A stretch of DNA of 64,000 nt from Ctenosaura bakeri (GCA_948474755.1 CAOLHI010001028.1:124001-188000), one strand, 5' to 3'. Counted from the stretch's first letter, positions 12,669 through 25,300 are shown. The notes: generated by a model not told the origin, from the sequence alone. Program-made: numbers and translations.

Positions 12669-13020
12669 GCTAGATCATAGGGGTAACACGCCCTTTCTCT
12701 TTGCCCACTTGCAGTTCTCTTCATGTTGCGCCCCCCCCACACACACACAAAGAAGTCTCTCTGGATTTTAAAGTGGGTTGAAAAAACTATTTCACATACA
12801 ATGCAGGTTGAGGCATAAGATTCATCCAGAGCGGGACAGAATATCTCCATGAACTTCAATGAAATGCCAAAAACTAAACATGGCACGTGACCAGATATGA
12901 ACATGGGGAAGTAAGCCTTTGCTTGTTTAATCCCTGACTGATAAAACAAAAAATTTCAACAGGTTTCGCCCTACTATATGAACATGTGAGAATTTTTGAG
13001 CAGTATACAATAAGAAGAAC

Positions 13021-13225
13021 CAGCACAGTGTCGTGGTCTGAATGCTGCACTATGGCCCTGGAGACCAGGATTCGCTTCCCTGATTGGCCATGGAAACCCA
13101 CTGGTTGACCTTGGACACATCACACATTCTCCGCCCCAGAAAACCCTGTGATAGGTTAGCCTTAGGGTCACTGCAAGTTGGAAATGACTCAAAGGCACAC
13201 AACAACAACAACAACAACAAAAACA
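13021..13225 (+). repeat. Sauria-type SINE, full plan
   Basis: The head reads 'cagcacagtgtcgtggtctg' and 'ggagaccaggattcg'. The body reads 'atggaaacccactggttgac' and 'cttggacacatcacacattc'. The tail reads 'gataggttagccttagggtc', 'aagttggaaatgactcaaag' and a (CAA)n terminus. The tail resembles the Bov-B 3' end, the feature that lets this SINE class use Bov-B reverse transcriptase. Confidence 0.88.
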
Positions 13226-13429
13226 CAATAATAATTCTCACTTTTGAATTTGTTTAACAAATAATTTGTGCCATTTTTTTTTAAATTTGATTTCTAAAAA
13301 AAGGTTTTAGCAACATTTTGTACAGGAAACAGAAAATGTGTACCAATTTTCTTGGTATCTTACCCATATATAAGTTTCCCTGCGGATATTTTTATTCAAT
13401 GGCCATAATTGGTTGAAGGTCTCAGAAAC

Positions 13430-13770
13430 AGTTGTGCTTGCAATGACATTGTGTATGCACATAGGAACCACACAGAGATGTGCATGTGCATTGAGCATGG
13501 ATAGGCAGGCACATTGGTTTGCAACTTTGGTGTCTGGCTTCAATTACACAATGTTTCCATTCTTTGCAAGAGCTGAATAGTACAATTAATTCATAACAGA
13601 TGGAAATTTAGGCTACACAACCCCAATGTAGGCCAAAACTGAGCCATTATTTTGCGCGACAGTGTTACTCTCTGTGCAAAAAAAAAAAGTTCACATTTTT
13701 GCTCAAAAATTATGTTTCTTTGTGCAAAGAAAATATCATTTTTTGTGTGCTAAGGAATTTTTCTGGGGGA
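13430..13770. repeat. TGCACA-rich dispersed repeat, copy
   Basis: Aligns by eye with 26,690-27,060. 'ggcttcaattacacaatgtt' here matches 'ggtttcaattgcacaatact' there, and 'cattctttgcaagagctg' matches 'cattcatcgcaagagttg'. Upstream both carry GTGCATGTGCATT-type runs. Downstream both carry 'tgtgcaaaaa' blocks. I do not recognise the family, and no TIR or poly(A) tail is evident. Confidence 0.55.
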
Positions 13771-14059
13771 AAACATCTTGAAATACAATTTTAGAGCCAT
13801 TCTTTTTTTCTTCTTGCAATCAAGGTCTCTTGGTATGTCAAGTCACCCTTTCTTCTTAAAGATGCAAATGTTTGCAAACATTCTTTATGTCCCTACATGC
13901 ACCTTACGCCAGCCTACTAAAAACTGGGGCTGTAATGCAGAGGTTTCCAGTTGGTTTCCCTGTGGCCATCACGCACCATGAGAATAGTCCCTGGGGTTGG
14001 ATAAGAGAGAGAAAGAGAAATATACGGAGAGATGAGAACTGTTTGAATGTTCCTTGAAA

Positions 14060-14810
14060 AGTCTGCATCTCCCTTTCTTAGGATAATTATTCCCCAACAA
14101 CAGAATTATAGAGATAGTTGGTGAGTTAGTTTCCACATCAGGAACTTAATAATAGTTTATTTAGTGTCATGCCCTCCCACATCATTAGGGTTACGAGGTA
14201 GCAATTCGGGAGAGCAGCAGTTAAAGCCCAAGTATTAAATTTTAATGGAGCTTAATTATGGTACTATCAGTTTGGGGGAGCTACAGATAGTGAGAATTAT
14301 AGGCAATCTTCTCCCGGAATTAAAGCAGGATTACCAGAGACAATTTCATACCAGTGGCTGCACACTTCATAGCCCAAAGACTTCCTGTACAAAATGTTCC
14401 TACCACCAGAACAAAAATATCTAGGGAACTTAACGTACTTCAGTGTATTAAAATTACAATACTACCCCTACGATCCTAAAAGTGCCTTGAGTTTTAAAGT
14501 GCTGGCTCATTAACTTTAACAACATTCTCCTACACACTCTTACATCAGTTTAATTAGGGTGTTCTATAAGTAATCATTATGCAGGCTGTGGGTAAACAAT
14601 AGGCATTAAAGGGGCCTTGCAAACCGATAAAGCGTTCCAATCCTCCAATGGTCCATTAACATTGCCACAACGCATGTACAACAAAAGGCATAAACCTGGA
14701 AAGGGTGGCAAGGAGATCCCATAATATTTAACAGCTTTCTGCATTCATTACGAGAGAGAAGCAAGATTGCTTTTGCATGTGCTACTCATTCTGCTCGTTC
14801 TCCAGAAACA
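14060..14810. promoter_or_regulatory. Long CNE-like block (candidate enhancer region)
   Basis: About 750 bp with no recognisable repeat, no simple-sequence decay and many homeodomain-type AT cores ('ttaattatggtactatcagt', 'gtttaattagggtgttctat', 'taagtaatcattatgcaggc'). It also keeps CpG-containing unique words ('aaaccgataaagcgttccaa', 'cattacgagagagaagc'). This is the largest block of its kind in the window. The call is inference from texture; alignment to other reptiles, birds or mammals would decide it. Confidence 0.45.
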
Positions 14811-14929
14811 AAAGGGAAGAGAGAAGAAGAAGGAGAAGAAAGAAAAGAGATTTGTAAAGAAATTAAAGATGGTGAATCCCCAAATCCTCCTCGTTCATAG
14901 CAATTTTGTTACTTTGAGTGTGGGGAGCA

Positions 14930-15024
14930 GTGTCATGTAGTGGTTGGAGTTTGGTGAAGATATGAGAAAGACCCTTCTCCGTAGCTGCTCCCAAGCTGTG
15001 GAACTCCCTGCTACTGGGAGATCT
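14930..15024. repeat. SINE head remnant plus LINE fragment
   Basis: 'gtgtcatgtagtggttggag' resembles a Sauria SINE head. It is followed by 'acccttctccgtagctgctc' and 'tgtggaactccctgct', a recurrent block of L2/CR1-group LINEs in reptiles. Confidence 0.45.
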
Positions 15025-15199
15025 GAGACACTTCCGCACTACACTGTTGTAGTGCTATTATTCCATTTTCAACCTGTTATGGAATCTTGGGCTTTCCAGT
15101 TGAGGGAGAGGCATTGAGAATTCTCAGCCAGAGAGCTCTTTGGTCTCAGTAAACTACAAAGCCCAGAATTCCACAGGAGGTTGAAAGTGGAATAATAGA
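15025..15199. mobile_element. Family A TIR element, right end lost
   Basis: The left end 'cacttccgcactacactgtt' and both inner arms are present, including 'ctcagccagagagctctttg' and 'aaactacaaagcccag'. The right arm stops after 'ttgaaagtggaataatag', so about 25 terminal bases are missing. Confidence 0.8.
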
Positions 15200-16225
15200 A
15201 GCTTGGCCAACACTTGATAGAAGGGGTGGCTGCAGCCCTGGCAGGTTGTACAGAGGCACACTGTCTTCCACAACAGGGAGTGTGCAATACAAAATCCCTT
15301 TCTCTGCTCTCTCAACCCCCTCCCACTCATTATAACAAGAGGTGTCTTGCTAGTAAGAATGCTAATGTTGTACTGATGGCACCGAACTCCCACTATCTTA
15401 CAACAGGGAGTCTTGTGTGTGACACATGCGCTACCAAAGCTCTGAAACAAACAACAGACTGCAATGAGCCATTGTGTCTGTTCTTTGCTGTTAATCATGT
15501 TGACTCCGAACTGTCAGCTAAAGAGCAATCGACATCGGCTCCAAATTGGTGCCGGCATGCCAAAAACACTGCCTTTAATATTTAAAATTTTGTGGGGTGT
15601 GAAGTGGGGAGCTGCCACTTGGAAACTGGCAGCCTTTGAAATGTCACCCACTACCCTCAAAGTAGGATCTCAGCAAAAGCCCCATTCCATACTATAGGCC
15701 TACGCTTGGCACGGGCTGTTGGACGATCGGGAGGTTCGTCTGCCAAAAGAAATTATTGAGCGGAGTCCGCAGCAGTATCGAAATCTCCTCTCCTTGAAGC
15801 TCAGCCACTTCCTACATTATTACAACCCTTTTCATGCCCGATTGCCTAAATGCTCTACAATGTATGTAATTGCTCACACCCACATGCTTTTCTATTTATC
15901 CAATTCCAGTGTTTCTCAATTACAGCGCTCTCTAGGCAGTATAGCTTCCTTTCACAGATCTCGTTCCACTGGTTGGTAGTTGCTTGGTTTTAACTTCAGA
16001 CACAAATGACAATGGGGGGATGCCCACGTATGGAAGATTATAACAGGATTGTTCCATAGGGACCGGATCATAAAATGCAATTTGCAAAGAACTGATGTAA
16101 ACAATGATACCTTGGCCTAAATCCCCTTGATTAGTTCCAGCCAGAGCAGACTTAGTTTATCGACTGTTGAATGGTGAGTCACCATATAGACAAATCCCAT
16201 TGTTTCTATGGGTCTACTCTAACTG
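15200..16225. other. Unassigned sequence
   Basis: Open frames up to 123 codons occur (15,214-15,585 plus strand) but show no domain I know, and both strands are open together. I do not call a gene. Confidence 0.4.
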
Positions 16226-16428
16226 GGACCATTTCTGCACTACACTGTTATGGTGCTATTATTTCACTTTCAACCTCCCATGGAATTCTGGGGTTTGTAG
16301 TTTCCTGAGGCCAAAGAGCTCTCTGGCTGAGAATTCTAAATGTCCTTCCCTAAACTGCAAACCCCAGGATTCCATAGGAGGTTGAAAGTGGAATAATAGC
16401 ACTATAACAGAGTAATGTGGAAATGGCC
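16226..16428. mobile_element. Family A TIR element, copy
   Basis: A 203-bp copy with arms 'gcactacactgttatggtgc' and 'actataacagagtaatgtgg', ending 'aaatggcc' followed by TAA. A TAA also lies three bases before the left end, so the target was probably TAA with a small slippage. Confidence 0.85.
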
Positions 16429-17089
16429 TAAGAAATTTCTCTGATGTCAAGCGGTTCTGATCCCCAAACTGTTGCATTTCCCTTTCTCACTTTCCAAATT
16501 CCATTTGAAGATGCTGAATGAGAACAACCTGCCCTTGTCTGCACCTTCTGTAGACACAGATATGTCAGAGGAAATCTGGTAGAAAGGTGCCAGGTAACAA
16601 CAGAAAACAGGACTGTGGCTCCGTCCTTCTTTTTCTCCACATCGTATATCCTTGTCATTGATGTCATGGTGTCACTGCTGTCACCGCCAATCTTGACTCT
16701 CTCATCCTTGTGTGGGAAAGTGACGGCTCTCCAACCCCCAAACATTTATTCATACATTTGGCTAGGGGAAAAGTAGGAAGGAAATGCATGAAAAATTTAA
16801 TTCTCCCTATCAAAATATGGCTCTGATGACGATGCCCAGTTACTTGTTAAAAGTAATTAGTTCCATCTACAATTCCAAGGCCCCCAAAGGAGTTGATTTT
16901 AAAGGTGGTGTTGCTCCTGCCATTCTTATTCTTATTCTTATTTTAGAGACAGTTTTTCCCCTAACGATGAAACTCAGTGGAATTAGGAAAACCACTTCAG
17001 GTTAAAAACATATAAAAACATCAGCAAAAAAGATAAAAAAAATGGAAACTTCTTTTTTCCAGAAAAGCTATAAAAAGCCAACAATGAAG

Positions 17090-17350
17090 CAAACCAGAAA
17101 AAGCCCATTGCAATCCGTGTCCCAAAGCCTGATAGAACAGGAAAGTTTTCATTTATCAGCAGAAGGGGTGCCAAGGAAGGAGCGATCCTAGGGAGGGAGT
17201 CTCAAATCTTGGGAGTAGTCATCCAGAAGACCCTGTCTTTGTTCTCACTAAATGAGCTGGAAAAAGTGGTGAGACAGAGAGAAGGACCTCTCCTGAAGAT
17301 TTTAGAAGTCAAAGAGGCTCATATAAGGAGATAAGTTCCTCCAAATAAAC
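17090..17350 (-). repeat. L2/CR1-group LINE fragment
   Basis: Blocks such as 'cctctcctgaagattttaga' and 'catataaggagataagttcc' match the antisense of a widespread reptile L2-like LINE as I remember it. Assignment is weak. 16,429-17,089 has a small TTCTTA run near 16,921-16,942 and nothing else notable. Confidence 0.4.
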
Positions 17351-17568
17351 GGGACCAGAGACTTCTTTATTTTCTCTTCATTGAAGAGTTATTCAAATAG
17401 AAATTGCTATTTTAAAGCGTTGGGATGCTAAAAGCCACTAGGTTGTGATACAACACATTCCTAGGCAGTGAGATAACACACATTTATAATTATAAAAGTA
17501 TCTAAAAAGCAGTTAGGTTTGTACTGCAAAGGTATAAAAAGGAGGAAGGGATGAAAAGAAAAAAAAAT

Positions 17569-17809
17569 GTGGCAGCACCTTTAAGACTACCTGATTTTTA
17601 TTTCTGCGTGAGCTTTCATGGCTGTAAAACAACTTATTCAGATGCAGGACAGAGTGATATTAAAGCCTCAGGTTATAAGGCAGATTTATACAGTTGTGGG
17701 TGCAGGACAGGCTTTTAATATCACTCTATCCTGGGCCTGAAGCAGTGGCTTTATATTCATGAAAGTTCATGCCAAAACAATAAACAGTTAGTCTTAAAGG
17801 TGCTGCCAC
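17569..17809. mobile_element. 241-bp palindromic TIR element (unclassified)
   Basis: The first 21 bases (starting 'gtggcagcacctttaagact') are the exact reverse complement of the last 21. Inside, 'aggacagagtgatattaaag' faces 'ctttta-atatcactctatcct', and 'gagctttcatggc' faces 'catgaaagttcatgcc'. The whole unit can fold into one long hairpin. It carries no coding frame. A diverged partial relative may lie at 26,205-26,350 ('agagtgacacctttattggc'). Confidence 0.7.
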
Positions 17810-18734
17810 GTTCCTTTCTATGCTGCAAGAGACTAACACTGCCACTGCCTTGAAAACTGCAAAAGGAATAAAGTTACTCTTTCTTACTTACCACCCTAAT
17901 GAAATTAGTTATGCCTTAGTTTTTGGAGAATGAATTAATTATGAATCAGTCATTCTTTGAAACTTCCAGGCTCTGACAGGTCACCTCAATTATGACAAAT
18001 TCCGTTTTTTCCCCCTTCTGTACTGCAGAAGGAGAAAGTAAGGCTTCAAAGCCTCACTTCTTTTCATTCTTATGTGTGAGAACAAAAAAAAAGAACCATA
18101 TTTCTTCTCCTTCTCCCTACTGGATGGCAAAGCTTTTCTGTTAGGGTTGCCAAAGTTTTCATGTTTGCAAGGATGATTTCTGCAATCTGTGCAAACTCCA
18201 AAAATTATGCAGTGGAACAATGATAGCTTCTGCCTTGTTCCATGGACTCCTTAAAATTAAAAGCATCAGATGGGTTGCTTGCATCTTTTTGATCAAATAC
18301 TCCTTCTGTGCTTACTGTGTGAACTTTGCTGCACAAAAAGTAGGGGGGAGAACTAAATCTGCTTTGCACATTTGCAGGTTTGAGTTTCACAGATCTGATT
18401 ATTTCTGAGTTTCTCCAATCCTTCTTGCCCACAACCTCAGGCAATTCTTTTCCAGGGACCTTTCCCTCCCAATGGCTCCAATCAGGTTATACAGACCTTT
18501 AAAAACTATCCTCCTTCGCCACCACCAGCAGCCTGGCCAGCTACAGACCGATAACATTCTGATTTTTCAGCACCACAAACCCTCTCTTGATGCCCCACGC
18601 ACACCCAAGAAAGGAGAGGGGTGAGAGAGAGGGCCACCATGCCAACTCATCCCCTTTCCCACTCCTTTCCCTGACCTGGTTTGGACCCTGGCTGTCCATT
18701 TTCCTCTCCATGCATCAACCCCTCCCCCCACATA
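17810..18734. other. Unassigned sequence
   Basis: No repeat family or exon recognised. Confidence 0.4.
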
Positions 18735-18812
18735 CATTTTGATATTTGCAATTTTACCGCTATTGTGGGGGTCCTATGTCCCTAGCCCTAGTGAATGTGG
18801 AGGGCTAATTGT
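18735..18812. mobile_element. Tigger-like element, terminal fragment
   Basis: 'ggggtcctatgtccctagcc', 'ctagtgaatgtggagggc' matches the right end of the element at 46,280-46,653 ('ggggtcctgtgtccctaatc', 'ctagcaaacatggagggg'). Only the one terminus is seen. Confidence 0.55.
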
Positions 18813-18984
18813 CATTTTGTGCAGAGACATTTTGCAGAAAGTTCTTTTTTTTAAAAAAAAAGTGTTCTCATTCTTACACAGGGAGGAGTGTATTCATGAG
18901 ACTGGTTGTTTTTTGTTTCTTTTTTCTTGTTCTTTTTTGCAAAGGAGTCATTTCATCATATTTCTTCACATCTCTAAAATCAAA

Positions 18985-19104
18985 GCACTGGATGTTGTGA
19001 AGCTGAGGTTGGATTGCCAGCTGTCAGGGATGTCTTAGCTGTGACTCACTGCACTGGCAGGAAACTGGATTAGATGATCCTTGGGATCCTTTCCAACTCT
19101 ATAG
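18985..19104 (+). repeat. CR1 LINE 3' end
   Basis: 'gaagctgaggttggattgcc', 'ggaaactggattagatgatc' and 'cctttccaactctatag' follow the order of the amniote CR1 3' region. It is heavily 5'-truncated, as is usual for CR1. Confidence 0.7.
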
Positions 19105-22002
19105 CCCTTTCTGCTCCACCCTTCCAACCTGCCGTAGGGACAGGAGAAGGATGGGCCTGCAACAATGCTTATGCATGATGCTGTTGTGGTCTCATTCTTC
19201 TCCTATCCCCAGGCACCGCAATCACACTGCAAATCATTGACGGGTTTTCCCCATCAATGACTGGTGACTGCTATGCACCTGCACTTACCTTCCCTATAGA
19301 GGTTCTGGAAGTACAATCGCTGTGCTTCTTGTCCCAGCACAGCCTGGGACAGTACCTGGCTGTGCTGCAACAGAAAGAGGCATGGCCTTTGTGCTTACTG
19401 GATCCCAGAGGCAGTTAATACAGAATGAAGCACTCCTATTGTGCTCCCCTCCCAGCAGAACTGATGCAGAGACCCACACTGGATGTCTCCATGACCAGGT
19501 AAGGCGTGGAAAGGGCCCATGAGTCACATCAGCAGTTGAATATTTCATCAGCACTCATTTCCACTTTCTAACAGGGGAGCTATGGCATAACAATGGGAGT
19601 GCATTTCAAAGCTAGACTTTCATGTGACTTTGCTAAAATAGCTCTTTGGTGCAGAAAGGGGATGCAGCACACTAACAGGCCTGATCATTAACACATGAAA
19701 ATGCATTATGATTTAGGACTAAACGAACTTATCCCTACCTCCTACAGTCTTTCTCTTTTCTTATGGAGAGGGTTCTAGCCTCTCAATCATTTATGGTTGC
19801 CCCTTTTCCAAAGCTACACAGTTCTTCATTTCATTTCTTTTTTTTTCCTGAGATATAATTGCGTGCACTGTTATTCCAGATGTGAGCAAGCATGGATTTA
19901 TGTAGGGACACCATTAAACTGTTTTCAGCCTCTTTGTGAATAATCCTTACCATAGGTTTTGTCATCTTCACTTCCCCAGCACTCTAAAATGACATTTTTC
20001 ATTGAGCTGTCTGGCACCTCTCCACCATTCAGCTTCTGATTATTCATCAGCTCTTCAGAATCCTTCAGTGTTTGCATATGGTTGGAGTCCTCCACTCAAA
20101 ATATACACACACTTATCCTTGTACTAATGTAGACTTACTTAACAATACACCCCACTGCCATTTTCTTGGCTGTTCATCCAGACTGGAGAACTTCTTTTGG
20201 AGTTCTCCTGGATCTGACAGCTTTGCCAGATCAGACAAAAGTTTAATCTTCTAGTCCAACATGTTGGTTTCAATGAAGGCCAGCCAGCATTCCTCCTGGA
20301 AGATTAAAATGCAGCCCCCCCCACCCCATTCCTGGAAGGAAATCTTGCTTCTGAGAATAAGCCCATCTGTTCTTAGAGGCACATATTCTGTCTCTACTCA
20401 CCAGGCAAACCTGAAAAAGAAGAAATCATATTTTGCAATGAGAGATTCAGCAGTCATTTTCCAAAAGCTTTTGCATTTAGTTCAACTTACCATGTGATCC
20501 TGAACCAACAAAGCATATTCAAACAAAAGGCAAAGAAAAGCTGGATATAGTAGTCGGTGTCAATTACACAAAAATGGGCATATACATATACCTTGCAGAC
20601 TGATTACAAAATAATTATTTGAAGGGAAATATCCAGATGTAGCCAGGACAATAGAAGTGGCCATGAACTGCAATAACTATGATTTCTGGTTCTTCCCTGA
20701 TCATTTCTAGATCATATCACGTTGACTCAATTTGCATGGGTTGTGAATGGCATGTATTCAGTGGCGCTCAGCCTCCTGGCATGGATCAAGGTTCAAAATC
20801 CTGCCCTCCATATATCTGGTTGTCCTTTTTGCAGACTCAGGCAACAGCATCTCTGAAAGGCAAAGGGAGTTCTTTATAGCGCCATTCAATAAAACATACA
20901 GATGTACCAAACCATTGGCACAGAATCATTTTGTCTATCACTCTGCACAAGAAGACAACCACAAATCTGACAGGAAACAGAGAATACAATTGCTCTGGTT
21001 ATGTCCCCATTCTGACCCTATTTTCCACTGAAGAATAACTATATTCTGAAATCTGCATAACAATTTCCCTTCTATAAAATGAAATGATTTGTTTCTAAGA
21101 ATCAGCTTTCTGTTATGGCAGATTGGAGGTGCTCCCAACTATTGTTGGTTTTATCCCAGTGTTAAATTCTGAATGCCAATGGCTGCACGTAGGAAAAAGT
21201 TGCATCTTCTCTCTCCCCACTGTTTCCTACAGCCGAATGAGTAAAGCTAGGGCCTGTCCCCCCCGCCACACCTTCATAAAGAACAGAAATCTAATTATAG
21301 CTTCCTTCAAAAGGGATCCCAGAGTTTTTAGGGGGAATGACAAAATATTTGATTTCTGCAAATTAAGCAAGCAGGAATGTGCAACGTTGCCTTTGTATGT
21401 CAATTAGCAGCATATGGAGCCTGACTTGCAAAACAACATCGCTATAAAGGAATGGGAGGGTATCACTGTTTTTGCCTTCTCTTCTCACCAATTAGCTAAA
21501 TATAGGACATGATCTGATTCTGCAGATTTCCCCATGCAGATTGCTTAAACACCTGTAACTGGGCTGGGACTTGGAAAACTGTATTTATATTGTCTTTACC
21601 GTCTCAACAATGGTAAATATTTACAGCACAATGTGCTGTTGCTTAAAAACATAATTTTTCCATTCTGTTTGACTGACCAGCCATGAAATAACAAGACCAG
21701 GTACAAATAATTGGGTTAAATAAAGCTCTCCTTATTTAACCTAGAAGCTATTTAACTACATTGCACCTGGAAAGGAGCAAGAAAGCAGAGGAACCTAGCA
21801 CAGAATCAGCTGATGCCAAATGTCACTCCATGATTTCCTCCTCAGCCTTTCCCTGGGGGAATCGCCTGAGCCCTTGGGGCAAGCCAATAGCTGGGTTGCT
21901 CTCCGCCGGGTCATCTACTCAAAGGCAGACTCAAGGAACCCACCCCCAGACAAAGCATGTATCCAACACATTGTGCAGCGTCTAGTAACCTCCAATTTCA
22001 GA
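19105..22002. other. Unassigned sequence
   Basis: No gene recognised over about 2.9 kb. At 19,334-19,366 there is a 10-bp perfect stem (CAGCACAGCC and GGCTGTGCTG) around a 13-base loop. The rest is ordinary AT-rich sequence without clear repeats. Confidence 0.4.
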
Positions 22003-22185
22003 GGTAATGGTCGGAGCAATGGACTACAACCCTGGGGACCAGGATTTAATTCCCTGCTTAGCCAATGAAACCCACTGTGGACACATTACACACCCTCAGC
22101 TCCAGAAAACCCCATGAGGGGTTCACCTTAGGGTTGCCATAAATTGGAAATGACTAGAAGACTTGCAACAACACAACAACAACAA
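22003..22185 (+). repeat. Sauria-type SINE, slightly shortened
   Basis: The head reads 'gagcaatggactacaaccct' and 'ggggaccaggatttaattcc'. The body reads 'atgaaacccactgtggacac' and 'ctccagaaaaccccatgagg'. The tail reads 'ttcaccttagggttgccata', 'aattggaaatgactagaaga' and '(CAA)n'. Confidence 0.85.
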
Positions 22186-22609
22186 TTTTCTGTGGGAGAA
22201 AACTGGTCTCAGGCTCTGACAGGGACTAGCAATTTCCACCAATCGGGACTAACAGAAGCCAGGGGGTAGAGGATCTCTCTGGCATGCTCTCTGAGGAACT
22301 TAAGAACCCATGAACTCTTCATCAGCTTTGAAAAAAAAAATGTATCTCCAACATTTGGGACAAGCATTTTAAAAAGCCAAATCGTCTACCCCAATGAAGG
22401 ACTACTCTTCAACATTTTCCTTCCACCAACATCTGTGCTCAAAGTATCTCAGGCACACTTGGCCTTGCATTTAATTTCTTTAAAAAATCATATCTCACCA
22501 TACCTTGATAGTAGGTTGACTCTTCCAACATCTCGTTTAACTTTTCATCCACTGATGCCATCCTTTAAAAAAAACAAAACAACTTTTGTTTATTTTCAAA
22601 ACCATTTTC

Positions 22610-22740
22610 ATACATCAGTTTTAATGGTTTTTAAATGCTATTGCAAATGTTTTGGGTTTTTTTAACTTGATGGTTTCTGGAAGCCATCTTGGGTCCCACT
22701 GTGGGAGATAAGCGGCATACAAAGACAATAAATAAAGAAA
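22610..22740 (+). repeat. L2/CR1-group LINE 3' tail
   Basis: 'agccatcttgggtcccactg', 'tgggagataagcggcataca' and 'caataaataaagaaa' form the characteristic tail of a reptile L2-like LINE. Confidence 0.65.
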
Positions 22741-23844
22741 TCCTTGGCATTAATTTATATTTATGAGATGCTTTCTGGTATTGTCTACCATTCTGCTGTT
22801 TGCAGATAATTCCATCCCCCATCCCCTGCTGCAGACAAATTTTAAAACAGGTTTTTACGTTCCTGGAAAATAAGGGTGCCGTTCATTACCTCACATGGTA
22901 TTCTCCATGCCTCATCCCTCAGCTGTCTTGGACAGATATTCAGGTTATCTTCATGGCGTGTGTGCTAATGTTCCCTTTAACGTGCAGAGAAGCTTCCCAC
23001 AGCTAGCGTCAAGCGACAGCTGTTTGAGCATTATTTATAAGGGAAAAGAATAACCCGGCAGAGAAGGAGCTGTGTTTGAAGTTGGTCTCTAATAGACTTC
23101 CATTGGATCTCATCCCATCTTGACTGTTTTGCTCTTGCTCGTGCTCTCCCCCTCCCCAACACCTTTTTAATAGTTTAATGGGTTCTGTTCCCCCTACTTC
23201 AGTATATATAAATTTTTATTCTTTTTTTAAAAAAATCAGAAACAACATAGAGCAAAATCTCCAAGCAGAGGCTTTCATGTTGCTATTCTTGTATGTATGT
23301 GCTTTTATCCTAAGTGAAAACTTGAAATTCTTAAGTGCACTCCAACTAATTCATACCAGATTTGAGATTATTTTCCCATCTAACACTCCTGTTTGCTGGG
23401 ATAGCCAATAGAAGTCTTTCCCAACCAGTGTCCCTTTGTCGTTCTGGCTAGAAAAGCTGGGAACCAAAGGAGATTTTCCTTCCTCAGTAATTCCAGGAGA
23501 GATTAGGAGGCCAGGCTGATGAATCAAGGATCCAACTTTATTGGGAAAAAGTGCCTTTCTTTCCCACATTCCAACAAACTAGAAACTGAACAGAATAAGG
23601 GCTGTGAGCTCTGTACTCATACAGTCTAATATAGGAAGTGCCAGATCATTGGACATGTGCTAGAGTAATTTTCTGTTCAACCAACATTTCTCACTAGATA
23701 TTTACTCTGTGGCCTCAGAGGGACAGAAGAAAAGCAGACACCGCTCCATCCTGGCTATGCCCAGAAGCAGAGGAAAGGTCCCCCTGCAATTGCCACTGTC
23801 GTAGCCTTGGAGGGAGAGAAAAGGGTCAGTATCTGCTTGACTTA
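22741..23844. other. Unassigned sequence
   Basis: No repeat or exon recognised. Confidence 0.4.
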
Positions 23845-24028
23845 GGCCATTTCCGCACTAGACTGTTATAGCGCTATCATTCCACTTGCAACATCCTATG
23901 GAATCCTGGGGTTTGCAGTTTCGGGAGTGGCCGGCCAGCCGGCCCCTCCCGGAACTGCAAACCCCAGGATTCCAGAGGATGTTGAAAGTGGAATCATCAC
24001 GCTATAACAAGCTAGTGCAGAAATGGCC
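23845..24028. mobile_element. Family A TIR element, hairpin-centre form
   Basis: A 184-bp copy. Its middle is a GC-rich palindrome ('gggagtggccggccagccgg') in place of the longer central segment of other copies. Termini are 'ggccatttccgcactagact' and 'gctagtgcagaaatggcc'. The left flank is TTA and the right flank is ACA, so the duplication has decayed. Confidence 0.88.
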
Positions 24029-25222
24029 ACAGTTCAGCAATTTGGAGAGCTCTTTTTAAAAGTCTGGACTACAATCCAGAGGAGATTCATCTCCTCTGCT
24101 GTCATCAGAGCTATTAGTCACAAGTAGGTGGGGCTGAGACCATTGCTTGGCAATATCTTGCTTATGAATATGGAAGCATCAATCTTATGGTAATGAAAAT
24201 CAATAAAACATGCTTTCCTGTCTTTATCTAATCCTCAGTGAGACCCATCTGTGTTTAATCATCATAATATAAACCATAATAACACGTAGCAATGAGTTCC
24301 ACAGATTGATTTATGTGGAGCTGTTCTTCCTTCAATTTGCCTTAAATGCATTGCCTGACTTTTTGTTTTTAAGTGAATCACTTTCAGTGAGTAATTTTAC
24401 CTCCTCGTCTGCTTCGTCATGACCAGAAATGAACCGTTCACAATCAGTAGCTCCTGGAAGCACCCAGCCCTGTTCTTTCATTATACCATGCTTATTTAAA
24501 CAGTGGGAAGAATGATCCTCCCTTCCCTTCCAGGCTGAGTCAGAAATAAAATTTCTCTTTCTCTTTGTTGTAGCATGAAATCTTCTCTTTCTAATGAGTA
24601 TATGAACCAGTCATTTCTCTCTTAATAGGCCACTTACTGAATGTGATGGAGGAGATAATTAAATGTGACAGATCTTCACATACATCTATCTTAAAACTAG
24701 CACTCCAAGATTAGAAAAGCCATAACATCCCCAAGGATGAAACACAATAGAAAGCAAGAAAAACACATTATAATTTATCCCCCCACCAAGAAAAAACCTT
24801 GGCAACTACACAAATGGCAAACATAGTTTATCCACTGTGTCAGCCAAACGCAGAAGTATGGCAAAATGGCATCTTACTGCCGTGAAGAAATTAACTGAGG
24901 TCTGCCCTAACAGGATGACAAATCCTGGCTACAATTAGGAAAAATGAAAATACCATGTCACTATTGCTTTTAAAGGAAACTAGCATATATACCCAGCATT
25001 GCCTGGGATTTTATTTTGTCATAGGTAATACTTGTTAGAAAGATTTGAGATCCTATGTCTGTAATTCTCCAAACTGCCTTGTCCAGTACCTGTAACTTTT
25101 CCCCATATTCTCCAATCCAATCTGTATTCAGAGTTATGAACATACAGAGGTAGGGTTCCTGAGAGAATACACTGCCCTCCTCCTTGCTGCTGGGCCTCAT
25201 CTTCATGCCAACCAGCCAGGCC
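24029..25222. other. Unassigned sequence with a weak LINE trace
   Basis: 24,290-24,360 ('gcaatgagttccacagattg') faintly resembles the antisense of a CR1/L3-type LINE. Nothing else is recognised. Confidence 0.35.
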
Positions 25223-25290
25223 CAAGAGTTCTTTGTTCGAGAATTCTAAAGGCCCCCTCCCTAAACTGCAAACCCCAGGATTACATAGAA
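25223..25290. mobile_element. Family A TIR element, internal fragment
   Basis: 'ccaagagttctttgttcgag', 'aattctaaaggccccctccc' and 'taaactgcaaaccccaggat' match the middle and right arm of full copies. Both termini are missing. Confidence 0.75.
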
Positions 25291-25300
25291 TCTTCTTAAG

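Noticed and set aside
19334..19366. 10-bp perfect stem-loop
   Set aside because: No precursor-like longer stem and no T-run or partner; isolated short hairpins are common.
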